Positions 1-7,281 of a stretch of 36,850 bases of DNA are shown here, in pieces. The DNA comes from an uncultured Bacteroidia bacterium (GTDB lineage: Bacteria > Bacteroidota > Bacteroidia > Bacteroidales > F082). Numbering within the stretch: the stretch's first letter is position 1; every line of letters begins with the position of its first letter. The stretch lies in the NCBI GenBank assembly GCA_902791165.1, contig CADAVB010000025.1, positions 1 through 36,850 on the forward strand, read 5' to 3'. A model generated the notes under the pieces. That model made no database searches, was not told the origin of the DNA, and was given only the letters and a program-made list of their open reading frames with translations. The position numbers and the translations under genes are program-made.

Positions 1-9
1 AAAAAACCG

Positions 10-17
10 TACCTTTG
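10..17 (+). promoter_or_regulatory. Bacteroidetes -7 element before aroC
   Basis: TACCTTTG matches the Bacteroidetes sigma-ABfr -7 consensus TAnnTTTG. Only five bases separate it from the aroC ATG, so transcription would begin at or next to the start codon. The -33 region lies outside the window. Confidence 0.5.
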
Positions 18-22
18 TCGCC

Positions 23-970
23 ATGAACACGATAGGACACATTTTTAGACTGACCACTTTTGGCGAGTCGCACGGCACAGCCATCGGGGGCGTTATCGAC
101 GGCTGCCCTTCACAGTTGAAACTCGACTTTGATTTCATTGATGCAGAACTGAGCAGGCGCAAAACGGCACAATCAGCCACCGCCTCACAGCGCAACGAAC
201 CCGACCGAATCGAGTGGCTTTCGGGCTTGCTCGACGGCGTTACCTTGGGTACGCCGATTGCCTTCATGGTGCGCAACGAAGACTGTAAACCAGCCGATTA
301 CGAAGCATGGAAAGACGTTTACCGACCTTCGCACGCCGATTTCGCCTACGAGCAGAAATACGGCCTCCGCGACTGGCGTGGTGGCGGCAGGGCTTCGGCG
401 CGAACGACCTTGCCGATTGTGGTGGCTGGTGCCATCGCCAAGCAAATCCTGAAAGGCAAAGGCATCCAAGTCGTTGCCGAAGTAATCGAGATGGGCGATG
501 TGCAACAAGCTCAGAAAGAAGGCGATACGGTAGGAGGCATAGTAGAATGTCGCATCATTGGCGCACCAGCGGGTTTAGGCAATCCGATGTTCGGCAAGTT
601 CTCCGCCGAGCTGGCCCATGCCATGTTCAGCCTGCCCGCCGTGAAAGGCTTTGAGGTGGGCGGTGGCTTTGCCTTGGCCAAGATGAAAGGCTCTGAAGCC
701 AACGACACCTTTGTTAATAAGGACGGAAAAGTCACCACTTTGACCAACCGCTCTGGCGGCATACAAGGCGGCATCAGCAACGGCAACGACATTGTCTTCC
801 GCGTGGCTTTCAAACCCATCCCGAGCATCGCAAAACCCCAGCAAACCGTGAATCGGTTAGGGGAGCCTTGCACCATCGCCATCGAAGGCCGTCACGACGT
901 GTGCGCCTTGCCCCGCGCCGTGGTTTTGGTGGAGGCTTTAGCGGCTCTGGTGACGGTGGATGGCTTGTAA
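23..970 (+). CDS. aroC: Chorismate synthase, short divergent form
   Basis: Chorismate synthase converts 5-enolpyruvylshikimate-3-phosphate to chorismate, the last shikimate-pathway step, using reduced FMN in the cytoplasm. The N-terminus has the family signature GESHG (His17), residues 101-126 match the RPSHAD...YGLRD.RGGGR core, and residues 289-294 give GRHDVC with the basic/His site. At 315 residues it is shorter than the usual 350-360. A stretch of about 35 residues found in E. coli and Bacteroides enzymes between the QMGD-like and EGDTIGG-like motifs is absent here (MGDVQQAQKEGDTVGG, 157-172), and the C-terminal tail is short. The usual RRRPGQ motif reads RRKTAQ (45-50) and SSARE reads ASART (124-128). 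The frame is intact, so this looks like a diverged gene, not a frameshift. It converges with the flavodiiron gene, leaving 5 bp between stops. aroK is about 35 kb away, not adjacent. Confidence 0.93.
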   Translation: MNTIGHIFRLTTFGESHGTAIGGVIDGCPSQLKLDFDFIDAELSRRKTAQSATASQRNEPDRIEWLSGLLDGVTLGTPIAFMVRNEDCKPADYEAWKDVYRPSHADFAYEQKYGLRDWRGGGRASARTTLPIVVAGAIAKQILKGKGIQVVAEVIEMGDVQQAQKEGDTVGGIVECRIIGAPAGLGNPMFGKFSAELAHAMFSLPAVKGFEVGGGFALAKMKGSEANDTFVNKDGKVTTLTNRSGGIQGGISNGNDIVFRVAFKPIPSIAKPQQTVNRLGEPCTIAIEGRHDVCALPRAVVLVEALAALVTVDGL

Positions 971-975
971 AAGCT

Positions 976-2163
976 TCACTTACACGCCTCGGCCACAGCC
1001 TTGCCCAAATTGTATAGTTTGTCCCAATCCTCTTCGCGGATGGGTGCGCCTTTCACCTCGACGCTCTCGGCAACGAGGTTCCACTTACCTTCCTCGGCGT
1101 ATTTGGCCAAGGTTTTCACACCGCCGCCGCTCCAGCTCATGCCGCCAAACAAGCCATAGCACTTGTCTTTCGGCTTGAACTCGTTGATTTCGTGGACGAG
1201 CAAAGTCATGTCGGGGAACATGTTAGCATAGTGTGCGCAAGCCCCGATGATAACGCCTTTGTACTTCCAGATGTCGCTCATGATGAACGAAACCTCCGTT
1301 TTGGCCACGTCATAGACCTTCACTTCCTTGATGCCGGCTTCAGCCGCGCCACGGGCTACAATCTCGGCCATGCGGGCGGTGTTGCCGTGCATTGAGCCAT
1401 ACACGACGACCAAGCCTTCTTCGCTCTCTTGCTTGCTCCATTGGGTGTATTTCCCGATGACCCAAGCCAAATTACTGCGCCAAACGAGGCCATGTGACGG
1501 AGCAATCATCTTGATTTCCAGCGAACTGAGTTTTTCGATGGCTTTCAGGGCTTGCATGGCCACCTTGCCAACGATGTTGGCATAGTAGCGGCGCATCTCG
1601 TCCTCATAAAAGGCGAGGTTCACTTGGTCGTCGAAGATGCCGCCATTCAAGGCACCGAAACCGCCGAAAGCGTCGTTGCTGAAAACGATTTTGCTCGTTT
1701 GTTCGTAGGTCACCATGGACTCAGGCCAGTGCACCATCGGCACCATGAAGAACTGTAAAGTGTGGCAACCAAGGCAAAGGGTTTCGCCTTCGGACACAGT
1801 TTTCTTGTTCTCGATGGGACCGTAAAACGCCTCCAACGGGCCAAAGGTCTTGGCGTTACCCACCACTTGCACTTCGGGCCATTCGCGAAGCACGGCGGCC
1901 ACGGTGCTGCTGTGGTCAGGTTCGTCGTGATTAATAATAAGGTAATCCACCTTGCGGCCTTTCAGCACCGACTTCACCTTGAAAAGATACTCCTCAAGGA
2001 AGTTGGCCTCCACTGGGTCAATCAGTGCAACCTTCTCATCGACAATGAGATAAGAATTGTAGGAAACACCGTTGGGCAGTTCCATGTGATTTTCAAACTT
2101 GTCGGTGTGGCGGTCGTTCACGCCGACGTAATATATGTTTTCGGTAAGATTTATCTGATGCAT
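976..2163 (-). CDS. Flavodiiron protein (A-type flavoprotein, O2/NO reductase)
   Basis: This 395-residue protein has the two-domain flavodiiron architecture. The N-terminal metallo-beta-lactamase-like domain carries the diiron ligand motif HxExDH (His79, Glu81, Asp83, His84). A C-terminal flavodoxin-like domain starts near residue 250 with the FMN loop GSMHGNTARM. Family members reduce O2 to water and/or NO to N2O in the cytoplasm, taking electrons from rubredoxin. It is the last gene of a minus-strand cluster with rubrerythrin, rubredoxin and a flavin reductase-rubredoxin fusion, which supplies a complete electron route from NAD(P)H. O2 versus NO preference cannot be read from the sequence. 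There is no rubredoxin domain fused to this protein. Confidence 0.93.
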   Translation of the reverse strand: MHQINLTENIYYVGVNDRHTDKFENHMELPNGVSYNSYLIVDEKVALIDPVEANFLEEYLFKVKSVLKGRKVDYLIINHDEPDHSSTVAAVLREWPEVQVVGNAKTFGPLEAFYGPIENKKTVSEGETLCLGCHTLQFFMVPMVHWPESMVTYEQTSKIVFSNDAFGGFGALNGGIFDDQVNLAFYEDEMRRYYANIVGKVAMQALKAIEKLSSLEIKMIAPSHGLVWRSNLAWVIGKYTQWSKQESEEGLVVVYGSMHGNTARMAEIVARGAAEAGIKEVKVYDVAKTEVSFIMSDIWKYKGVIIGACAHYANMFPDMTLLVHEINEFKPKDKCYGLFGGMSWSGGGVKTLAKYAEEGKWNLVAESVEVKGAPIREEDWDKLYNLGKAVAEACK

Positions 2164-2186
2164 GTTTTTGTTTGTTGTTTCGTTTT

Positions 2187-2214
2187 GTCGAGACGTGGCG
2201 CACCGTGTCTCTAC
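2187..2214. repeat. 28-bp imperfect palindrome of the GTAGAGAC family, copy 1
   Basis: This spacer element has arms close to GTAGAGAC and GTCTCTAC around a GC-rich centre. It closely resembles the element at 2853-2880, and the two flank the flavin reductase-rubredoxin gene. It looks REP-like. It could also act as an mRNA hairpin between cotranscribed genes. Confidence 0.7.
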
Positions 2215-2216
2215 AG

Positions 2217-2837
2217 CTAAAAAACCTCCTCAAAATCCTCCTTGCCGTGTTTGCACAACGGACATTCAATGTCGTCGGGGAGGATGTCGCCCTCATAGAC
2301 GTAGCCGCACACCTTGCACACCCAGCGGCGTTTGCCATCTTTAGGTTTTTCGGCAGGCTGCGGTTTGGGTTTGATGTTCTTTTGGTAGTAGTCGTAAGTC
2401 ACGGAAGGCTTGTCGGAAAGCACCTGAGCGTCAAGCACATCGGCAATGAACATGGTGTGCGTGCCGAAGTCGATGCTACGGGTGACGCGGCAAGCCAAAT
2501 AAGCGTTGGTGTATTTCGGGATGTAGAGCACATGGTTCACGGCGCGGTGTTCAGACTCGCAATCGGCGAACTTATTCACCTTGCGTCCGCTTTGGAACCC
2601 AAAATGCTCAAACACCTTCATCGGTGTTTCGGTGGTCAGCATCGACACGTTGAACACGCAAGAATCCTTGATAAGGTCGTGGGTGTAGTTGCCTTTATTG
2701 ACGGTTACGGCCACTTGCAGCGGGTTGCTGGTGACTTGAATCACCGTGTTCACGATACAGCCGTTATCAATGTTGTCGTAATTGGTGGTCAGCACATACA
2801 GGCCGTAGCCTATGTTGAATAATGCCTTGGTATCCAT
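2217..2837 (-). CDS. Flavin reductase-rubredoxin fusion (Hrb-like)
   Basis: The N-terminal part (about residues 1-150, starting MDTKALFNIGYGLYVLTT) is a flavin reductase-like FMN-binding domain. The C-terminus (about 168-206) is a rubredoxin domain with two CxxC knuckles, CKVCGYVYEG and CPLCKHG. Proteins of this layout (high-molecular-weight rubredoxin/NADH:rubredoxin oxidoreductase type) pass electrons from NAD(P)H through FMN and the rubredoxin iron to a flavodiiron partner, which is the next gene downstream. I chose the ATG at 2837: the ten codons upstream are encoded by a dispersed palindrome (2853-2880) and do not fit the family N-terminus. Confidence 0.88.
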   Translation of the reverse strand: MDTKALFNIGYGLYVLTTNYDNIDNGCIVNTVIQVTSNPLQVAVTVNKGNYTHDLIKDSCVFNVSMLTTETPMKVFEHFGFQSGRKVNKFADCESEHRAVNHVLYIPKYTNAYLACRVTRSIDFGTHTMFIADVLDAQVLSDKPSVTYDYYQKNIKPKPQPAEKPKDGKRRWVCKVCGYVYEGDILPDDIECPLCKHGKEDFEEVF

Positions 2838-2852
2838 AACGTTAGGATTAAT

Positions 2853-2880
2853 GTAGAGACGCGGCACGCCACGTCTCTAC
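2853..2880. repeat. 28-bp palindrome of the GTAGAGAC family, copy 2
   Basis: Perfect outer arms GTAGAGACG and CGTCTCTAC surround a GC-rich centre. It lies between the rubredoxin gene and the flavin reductase-rubredoxin gene, and is a sister of the copy at 2187-2214. Confidence 0.75.
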
Positions 2881-2891
2881 AAAGGTGATGG

Positions 2892-3053
2892 TTATTCCAC
2901 GACAGAAAAACTGTCCTTGCCGATGCCGCAAAGCGGGCATTTCCAGTTGTCGGGGATTTCCTCAAACGGGGTTCCAGGGGCGATGCCGCTGTCGGGGTCG
3001 CCTTGTTCTGGGTCATAAACATAACCGCAGACGTCGCAAACGTATTTTTTCAT
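2892..3053 (-). CDS. Rubredoxin
   Basis: This is a 53-residue protein, the typical rubredoxin size, starting [20 protein letters not shown] and ending with [15 protein letters not shown]. The four iron ligands sit in two CxxC motifs (Cys6, Cys9, Cys39, Cys42), and the aromatic core residues Tyr4, Tyr11, Tyr13 and Trp37 are present. It is a one-electron carrier that can feed both the rubrerythrin upstream and the flavodiiron protein downstream. The gene is short and easily missed. Its start codon directly abuts a tandem heptamer array that fills the spacer from rubrerythrin. Confidence 0.95.
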   Translation of the reverse strand: MKKYVCDVCGYVYDPEQGDPDSGIAPGTPFEEIPDNWKCPLCGIGKDSFSVVE

Positions 3054-3081
3054 AGTTGAAAGTTTAAAGTTGAAAGTTAAT
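3054..3081. repeat. Heptamer array AGTTNNN x4
   Basis: Four 7-bp units AGTTGAA, AGTTTAA, AGTTGAA, AGTTAAT run head to tail. They start next to the rubredoxin ATG and extend into the rubrerythrin stop codon (3077-3079), so the whole intergenic spacer consists of this repeat. Confidence 0.75.
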
Positions 3082-3616
3082 AGTTTTCAGCCTTGATTTG
3101 GAAGAAGGCTTGGGGGTGGTTGCACACGGGGCACACCTGCGGAGCCTTCTTGCCGATGACGATGTGGCCGCAGTTGGAGCACTGCCAAACCGTGTCACCG
3201 TCGCGCGAGAAGACGATGCCGTCCTCGATGTTTTTCAGGAGCTTGAGGTAGCGTTCCTCATGTTCCTTCTCAATCTTGGCCACCATCTCAAACAGTTTGG
3301 CAATCTTGGTGAAGCCTTCCTCACGGGCGGTTTCAGCCATGCCAGCATACATGTCGGTCCACTCGTAGTTTTCGCCAGCAGCGGCGTCCTTGAGGTTGGT
3401 CATGGTGTCCGGAATGTCGTCGTTGTGAAGGAGCTTGAACCAAATTTTGGCGTGTTCCTTCTCGTTGTTGGCCGTTTCCTCAAAGAGGTCGGCGATTTGG
3501 TTGTAGCCCTCTTTGCGGGCTTTTGAAGCGTAGTAAGTGTACTTGTTGCGGGCTTGCGATTCGCCAGCGAAAGCAGCCATCAAGTTAGCTTCAGTCTTTG
3601 ATCCTTTTAATTCCAT
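3077..3616 (-). CDS. Rubrerythrin
   Basis: This 179-residue protein has an N-terminal ferritin-like diiron domain with E(x)nExxH pairs ([17 protein letters not shown], then [11 protein letters not shown]; and AETAREEGF, then [10 protein letters not shown]). The C-terminal rubredoxin-like domain carries CSNCG and CPVCNHP. Rubrerythrin reduces hydrogen peroxide to water with electrons from rubredoxin and protects anaerobes. I chose the ATG at 3616 ([20 protein letters not shown]) because it matches the family N-terminus; the upstream in-frame extension covers the promoter. It is the first gene of the four-gene cluster ending at 976. Confidence 0.95.
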   Translation of the reverse strand: MELKGSKTEANLMAAFAGESQARNKYTYYASKARKEGYNQIADLFEETANNEKEHAKIWFKLLHNDDIPDTMTNLKDAAAGENYEWTDMYAGMAETAREEGFTKIAKLFEMVAKIEKEHEERYLKLLKNIEDGIVFSRDGDTVWQCSNCGHIVIGKKAPQVCPVCNHPQAFFQIKAENY

Positions 3617-3655
3617 AGTGTTAGAGTTTAGTATTGTTGAAAAATGAATTTTGGG

Positions 3656-3685
3656 CAAAATTAGGATTAATTTTTGGAAACACAA
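3656..3685 (-). promoter_or_regulatory. Promoter of the rubrerythrin-flavodiiron cluster
   Basis: On the minus strand TAATTTTG (3656-3663) matches TAnnTTTG, and TTG at 3683-3685 lies 19 bp upstream, the spacing expected for the Bacteroidetes -33/-7 pair. It would give a leader of about 35 nt to the ATG at 3616. Confidence 0.6.
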
Positions 3686-3699
3686 CGCAAAACTTGTAA

Positions 3700-4449
3700 T
3701 TATTCTACAAGTTTTGATGTAAAAACAGGAATTTGCCTTGCTTGGATTTTTTTTGCAATAATGCGCTTGTCGCGGTCGAGGACGAGCAACAATGGCGTGG
3801 TTTCAATGTCGTAAAGCATCACCAGTTCCGACGGTTTTACAAATCCGCTCGAACCGTCAGGGTTCATGTCGATAGCAAAAATGGTGATTTCCGGGTGTTT
3901 AGCACAAACCGAGTCCAAATCGCGCCTTTCCTGAAGGCAGAGGTCGCAGTCGTGGTCGAAGAAGAAAAGCACCGTGTATTCGCTTTCAATCGATTGTAAA
4001 TCAACGGAATCGTTTAGCTGGAAATTGGGCGCGATGTTGAACAAAGCCAAACGTCGGAAATGTTCGGCTTTGTCGCGAATCAGAGCCAAATTCGCCTCGT
4101 TCAAATCCTTGATTTCCAATTTGGAGAAATATTGGTCGTAGAGCCAGACAAACACTTGGTCGTGGGTCATGTATTCGGGGTGCTGGTATTTTTCAAAAAG
4201 GTGCCAAAGGATGAAGTCGCGGAGGGCTGTGTTTTTGCTTGTTCTTTCAATCAAACGACTGATTTCCAAAGTGATGGAGTTGGGTAGGGGCGCAACCATT
4301 TTGTCGAAATAGAAGTCCAACTGCGCGGCCAAAACGGGGTTTTCGTCCGTTGGCCCGTCGAAAGCCTCAATTCCGTCCCAGAAATGCTGATTTTGGGCCA
4401 TGCCAAGGCTTGATACGAGCAGCAGCAATATGACAATCTTTGATTTCAT
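3700..4449 (-). CDS. Secreted thioredoxin-like protein, DUF5106 type
   Basis: The 249-residue protein begins with a clear signal peptide ([19 protein letters not shown]). Residues 20-140 are helical and resemble the DUF5106 region often found before thioredoxin folds in Bacteroidetes. The C-terminal half is thioredoxin/TlpA-like: strand [11 protein letters not shown] with a CxxC redox motif (Cys168, Cys171), then [15 protein letters not shown] with the expected cis-proline. It probably acts in the periplasm as a thiol-disulfide oxidoreductase or redox chaperone; the substrate is unknown. It is transcribed divergently from the EEP gene at 4506. Confidence 0.75.
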   Translation of the reverse strand: MKSKIVILLLLVSSLGMAQNQHFWDGIEAFDGPTDENPVLAAQLDFYFDKMVAPLPNSITLEISRLIERTSKNTALRDFILWHLFEKYQHPEYMTHDQVFVWLYDQYFSKLEIKDLNEANLALIRDKAEHFRRLALFNIAPNFQLNDSVDLQSIESEYTVLFFFDHDCDLCLQERRDLDSVCAKHPEITIFAIDMNPDGSSGFVKPSELVMLYDIETTPLLLVLDRDKRIIAKKIQARQIPVFTSKLVE

Positions 4450-4453
4450 GGTG

Positions 4454-4461
4454 CAAAAATA
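4454..4461 (-). promoter_or_regulatory. -7 element for the thioredoxin-like gene
   Basis: TATTTTTG on the minus strand fits TAnnTTTG. It ends only four bases before the ATG at 4449, so the mRNA would be leaderless or nearly so. Confidence 0.5.
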
Positions 4462-4474
4462 GAAACAATTTCAT

Positions 4475-4482
4475 TATTTTTG
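4475..4482 (+). promoter_or_regulatory. -7 element for the EEP gene
   Basis: TATTTTTG on the plus strand gives a leader of about 18-20 nt to the ATG at 4506. With the element at 4454-4461 it forms a compact divergent promoter pair. Confidence 0.5.
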
Positions 4483-4505
4483 CAATTCAAATTTGAGGAA
4501 TAAAT

Positions 4506-5567
4506 ATGAAAAGAATAGTATTACTTTGTTTCGCTTGTTTTTTAGTGGCACAAATCGGTTTTGCCCAAACCGCCCCGATTCGCGTGGCTTTCTGGAACAT
4601 GGAAAACTTCTTCGACCCTTTCGTGGATAGCACCAAAAGCTATAACGCCTTCACCGAGGACGGGATGCAACATTGGACCAAAAGCCGTTTCTACAAGAAA
4701 CGCAACAACATGTATAAGGCGATTTTCGCCATGTCGGAAGGGAATCCCATCGGTATTATTGGGATGTGCGAAGTGGAGAACGAATACGTTTTGCGTTCGA
4801 TTTTCGAGCAAACGCCGCTGAAGAAACACAACTATCGCTATGTGCACTACGAAGGCCCAGACAAGCGCGGTATTGACCCTGCCATCGTGTATTCTCTCGA
4901 CCATTTCATGCTCGTTGAGAGTGCGGTGTTTCCCTACTACAACCCCGAGGACACGGCTTATCACTCCCGCGACATACTTTATGCGAAATTCATTGCCAAG
5001 GAAGACGGCGTTTCGACAGGCTCAACGCCCGTTAGCGATACGGTTCATATCTTTGTAAACCACTGGCCGTCAAGGTATAGCGGTGAGTTGGAAACGGTAG
5101 GCTCGCGCTCGTGCTCGGCGACCCTTTTGCGCGCTAAGGTCGATTCGATTTGCGCCGCCGCGCCCGAAGGCTACAGCCCGAAAATCATCATGATGGGCGA
5201 CTTGAACGACTGTCCCACCGACCCGAGCATTTACGACGTGCTTCGGGCGCGGCATCCCTCTGAGATGGAGGACGGCTGCCTCATCAACCTGTTCGCTAAA
5301 GCCGAGGATTTGGGCTTCGAAGGCACTCTGAAACATCAAGCCGACTGGCAAATCTTCGACCAAATCATTGTCACAGAAGGCGTGTTGAACGATAGGGAAG
5401 GGCTTCACTATCAAGAAAATAGCGCAAGAATTTTTGCCGCCGACTTCCTTTTTGAGGACGACGAAACCTATCACGGAAAGAAGCTGTTTCGCACTTACGT
5501 CGGGCCACGCTATTTCGGCGGCTTCAGCGACCATTTGCCGGTTTACATTGATTTAATTAGGAATTAG
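4506..5567 (+). CDS. Secreted endonuclease/exonuclease/phosphatase-fold protein
   Basis: A signal peptide (MKRIVLLCFACFLVAQIGFAQ) precedes a full EEP-fold domain. Visible motifs are FWNMENFF (29-36), the metal-binding Glu in GMCEVEN (about 86-92), VNHWPSR, MGDLNDCP (about 230-237) and the terminal SDHLPVY (about 341-347). The family hydrolyses phosphodiester bonds in nucleic acids or phospholipids/phosphoesters. A secreted member may scavenge nucleic acid, but the substrate cannot be told. The last codons and the stop are part of a tandem TTAGGAG array (5557-5591), so the C-terminal residues LIRN are repeat-encoded. Confidence 0.85.
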   Translation: MKRIVLLCFACFLVAQIGFAQTAPIRVAFWNMENFFDPFVDSTKSYNAFTEDGMQHWTKSRFYKKRNNMYKAIFAMSEGNPIGIIGMCEVENEYVLRSIFEQTPLKKHNYRYVHYEGPDKRGIDPAIVYSLDHFMLVESAVFPYYNPEDTAYHSRDILYAKFIAKEDGVSTGSTPVSDTVHIFVNHWPSRYSGELETVGSRSCSATLLRAKVDSICAAAPEGYSPKIIMMGDLNDCPTDPSIYDVLRARHPSEMEDGCLINLFAKAEDLGFEGTLKHQADWQIFDQIIVTEGVLNDREGLHYQENSARIFAADFLFEDDETYHGKKLFRTYVGPRYFGGFSDHLPVYIDLIRN

Positions 5568-5591
5568 GAGTTAGGAGTTAGGAGTTAGGAA
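5557..5591. repeat. Heptamer array TTAGGAR x5
   Basis: Five head-to-tail units (TTAGGAA, three TTAGGAG, TTAGGAA) overlap the EEP stop codon at 5565-5567. In rotated phase this is the AGTTAGG heptamer also seen at 19132 and 35793. The rest of the spacer to 5694 is AT-rich, with a loose CAATTAAA/ATTCAAC repetition near 5628-5656. Confidence 0.8.
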
Positions 5592-5666
5592 ATCGAAGAT
5601 TCGGTTAGTCAATGACTTCAAACAACAATTAAACAATTAAACGATTCAACATTCAACAAAAACCTT

Positions 5667-5674
5667 TACTTTTG
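5667..5674 (+). promoter_or_regulatory. -7 element for the EamA-exonuclease pair
   Basis: TACTTTTG fits TAnnTTTG and lies 19 nt before the ATG at 5694. No good -33 TTTG is visible at the expected spacing. Confidence 0.5.
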
Positions 5675-5693
5675 CGGCCAAAATTGAAACATT

Positions 5694-6599
5694 ATGTGGG
5701 TAATCCTGTCACTGATTTCAGCCGTTCTGCTTGGCTTCTACGACATCTTCAAGAAACAGACCGTCGTCAAAAACGCCATCATTCCCGTCTTGTTCTATAG
5801 CACCATGATTAGTGGGGCATTGTTCCTGCCTTTTGTGCTGCTTTCGGTTTTCAATCCGGAGCTGTTTTCGGGCGGTTTCATGTCGAAGCTTTACATTGAG
5901 CCGATTACGGCGCGGCAACACCTATTAATATTAGGCAAGACCGCTATCATTCTCTGCTCGTGGATGTTCAGCTACTCTGCCATGAAGCACCTGCCCATCA
6001 CCGTGGTCGGACCGGTCAATCAGTTGCGACCTGCCATTTCGGTGGTTTTGCTGTTTTTGATTTTTAAAGAACAACTTACTGTGGTTCAGTGGATTGGATT
6101 GGTTTTGGCTTTGGTTTCGTTCTATTTGATGAACCGTTCTGGCAAGCTCGAAGGCATACGGTTCAAGTCGAACAAATGGGTGTATATGCTGCTTGCCTCG
6201 GCCATTTTGGTGGCTTTGAGCGGCGTTTACGACAAGTTCCTGTTGAGCAAGGAAAGCATTTCGCCCTCGACCATTCAGGCGTGGTACACGATTTACGACT
6301 TCCTTATGATGGCCGTGCTGTTTTTCCTGATATGGCTCCCAAAACGCAAGGAGCAGCCTTTCGAGTGGCGTTGGGGCATCGTGGCGATGGCCGTTTTCGT
6401 CACCGTGGCCGACGTGATTTACCTCACTGGACTGAAACAAGAAGCAGCCGTGGTAGTGCTTATCCCGCTGATTCTCTATGGAGTACGCCTTGTGGTTTCC
6501 TTTATTTACGGCATTTTCGGTTTCAAGGAGAAGAACATACGCAGCAAGATTATCCCGCTTTTGATGGTCTTAGCGGCCTTGGTCTGCCTTTGCATTTAA
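5694..6599 (+). CDS. EamA/DMT-superfamily transporter
   Basis: The 301-residue protein is almost wholly hydrophobic, with about ten predicted membrane helices arranged as two EamA-like halves. The first half ends in PVNQLRPAISVVLLFLIFKEQLTVVQWIGLVLALVSFYLMN (split across residues 107-147), where the conserved Glu of the FKEQLT motif is visible. The second half has the equivalent VLIPLILYGVRLVVSFIYG...FKEK. These inner-membrane carriers export or import metabolites or drugs; the substrate is unknown. The exonuclease gene starts 11 bp downstream and is probably cotranscribed. Confidence 0.85.
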   Translation: MWVILSLISAVLLGFYDIFKKQTVVKNAIIPVLFYSTMISGALFLPFVLLSVFNPELFSGGFMSKLYIEPITARQHLLILGKTAIILCSWMFSYSAMKHLPITVVGPVNQLRPAISVVLLFLIFKEQLTVVQWIGLVLALVSFYLMNRSGKLEGIRFKSNKWVYMLLASAILVALSGVYDKFLLSKESISPSTIQAWYTIYDFLMMAVLFFLIWLPKRKEQPFEWRWGIVAMAVFVTVADVIYLTGLKQEAAVVVLIPLILYGVRLVVSFIYGIFGFKEKNIRSKIIPLLMVLAALVCLCI

Positions 6600-6610
6600 A
6601 TGGTTGGACT

Positions 6611-7192
6611 ATGTTTTGGAAACGGAACAAAGAGCAAGTAAAACTGGCCGATTGGCCTGATGCGGAATGGCCGGCCTACATCCCGAAATACCATCTGCAC
6701 GACTTTGCGGCCATCGATTTCGAGGCGGCCAACGCCGAACTGACGAGCGCGTGCAGCATGGGCATCGTCATCGTGCGCGATGACGAAATGGTGGACAACT
6801 TCTATAGTCTTTTGCGTCCCGTTCCAAACTATTACGACTTTTGGACGACCAAAGTGCACGGAATCAGGAAGAAAGACACCGAAGAGGCGCCTTCGTTTGC
6901 CGAGGCTTGGAGCCGCGTTGTCCGCAAGCTGAAAGGCCTCCCGATGGTGGCTCACGGCAGCCTGTTTGACGAGCGCGTTCTGAAAGCCTTGCACAAGCAC
7001 TATCATATAAGGTATCCTGATTACCAATTTTATTGCACACACAGAGGTTCCGAAAAACTATTGCCTGAAGCAGAAAGCCACAAAGTGCACGAATTGGCCA
7101 AACTTTATGGTTACGATCACGAAAAAACGAAGCACCACAACGCTCTCGTCGATGCGGAGGCTTGCGCCGTCGTTGCGATGCACATTTTCTGA
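6611..7192 (+). CDS. DnaQ-like 3'-5' exonuclease (DEDDh)
   Basis: The 193-residue protein has the DEDDh exonuclease motifs: Exo I FAAIDFEAA (Asp36, Glu38), a middle Asp in VAHGSLFDERVL, and Exo III HHNALVDAEA (His176, Asp181). These are the metal ligands and the general base. It resembles stand-alone epsilon-like domains used in DNA proofreading, repair or nucleotide turnover; no polymerase domain is attached. I chose the ATG at 6611 (MFWKRNKEQ) because the open frame upstream overlaps the transporter. The 11-bp gap from the EamA stop suggests one transcript. Confidence 0.85.
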   Translation: MFWKRNKEQVKLADWPDAEWPAYIPKYHLHDFAAIDFEAANAELTSACSMGIVIVRDDEMVDNFYSLLRPVPNYYDFWTTKVHGIRKKDTEEAPSFAEAWSRVVRKLKGLPMVAHGSLFDERVLKALHKHYHIRYPDYQFYCTHRGSEKLLPEAESHKVHELAKLYGYDHEKTKHHNALVDAEACAVVAMHIF

Positions 7193-7206
7193 AATTTTTA
7201 CGGATT

Positions 7207-7238
7207 TTTGGATTCGGTTTGTAAATTTCATAATTTTG
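7207..7238 (+). promoter_or_regulatory. Full Bacteroidetes promoter for the NfnAB-like gene
   Basis: TTTG at 7207-7210, a 20-bp spacer, and TAATTTTG at 7231-7238 match the -33/-7 consensus and spacing exactly. The leader to the ATG at 7282 would be about 37 nt. Confidence 0.75.
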
Positions 7239-7281
7239 CAGGTAAAATCGATAGAAAATCTAACTCATTATCCTTTATATT

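Noticed and set aside
2810-3022. 70-residue minus-strand frame overlapping rubredoxin
   Set aside because: The overlapping frame at 2892-3053 encodes a perfect rubredoxin with four Cys ligands, so this is an out-of-frame shadow.
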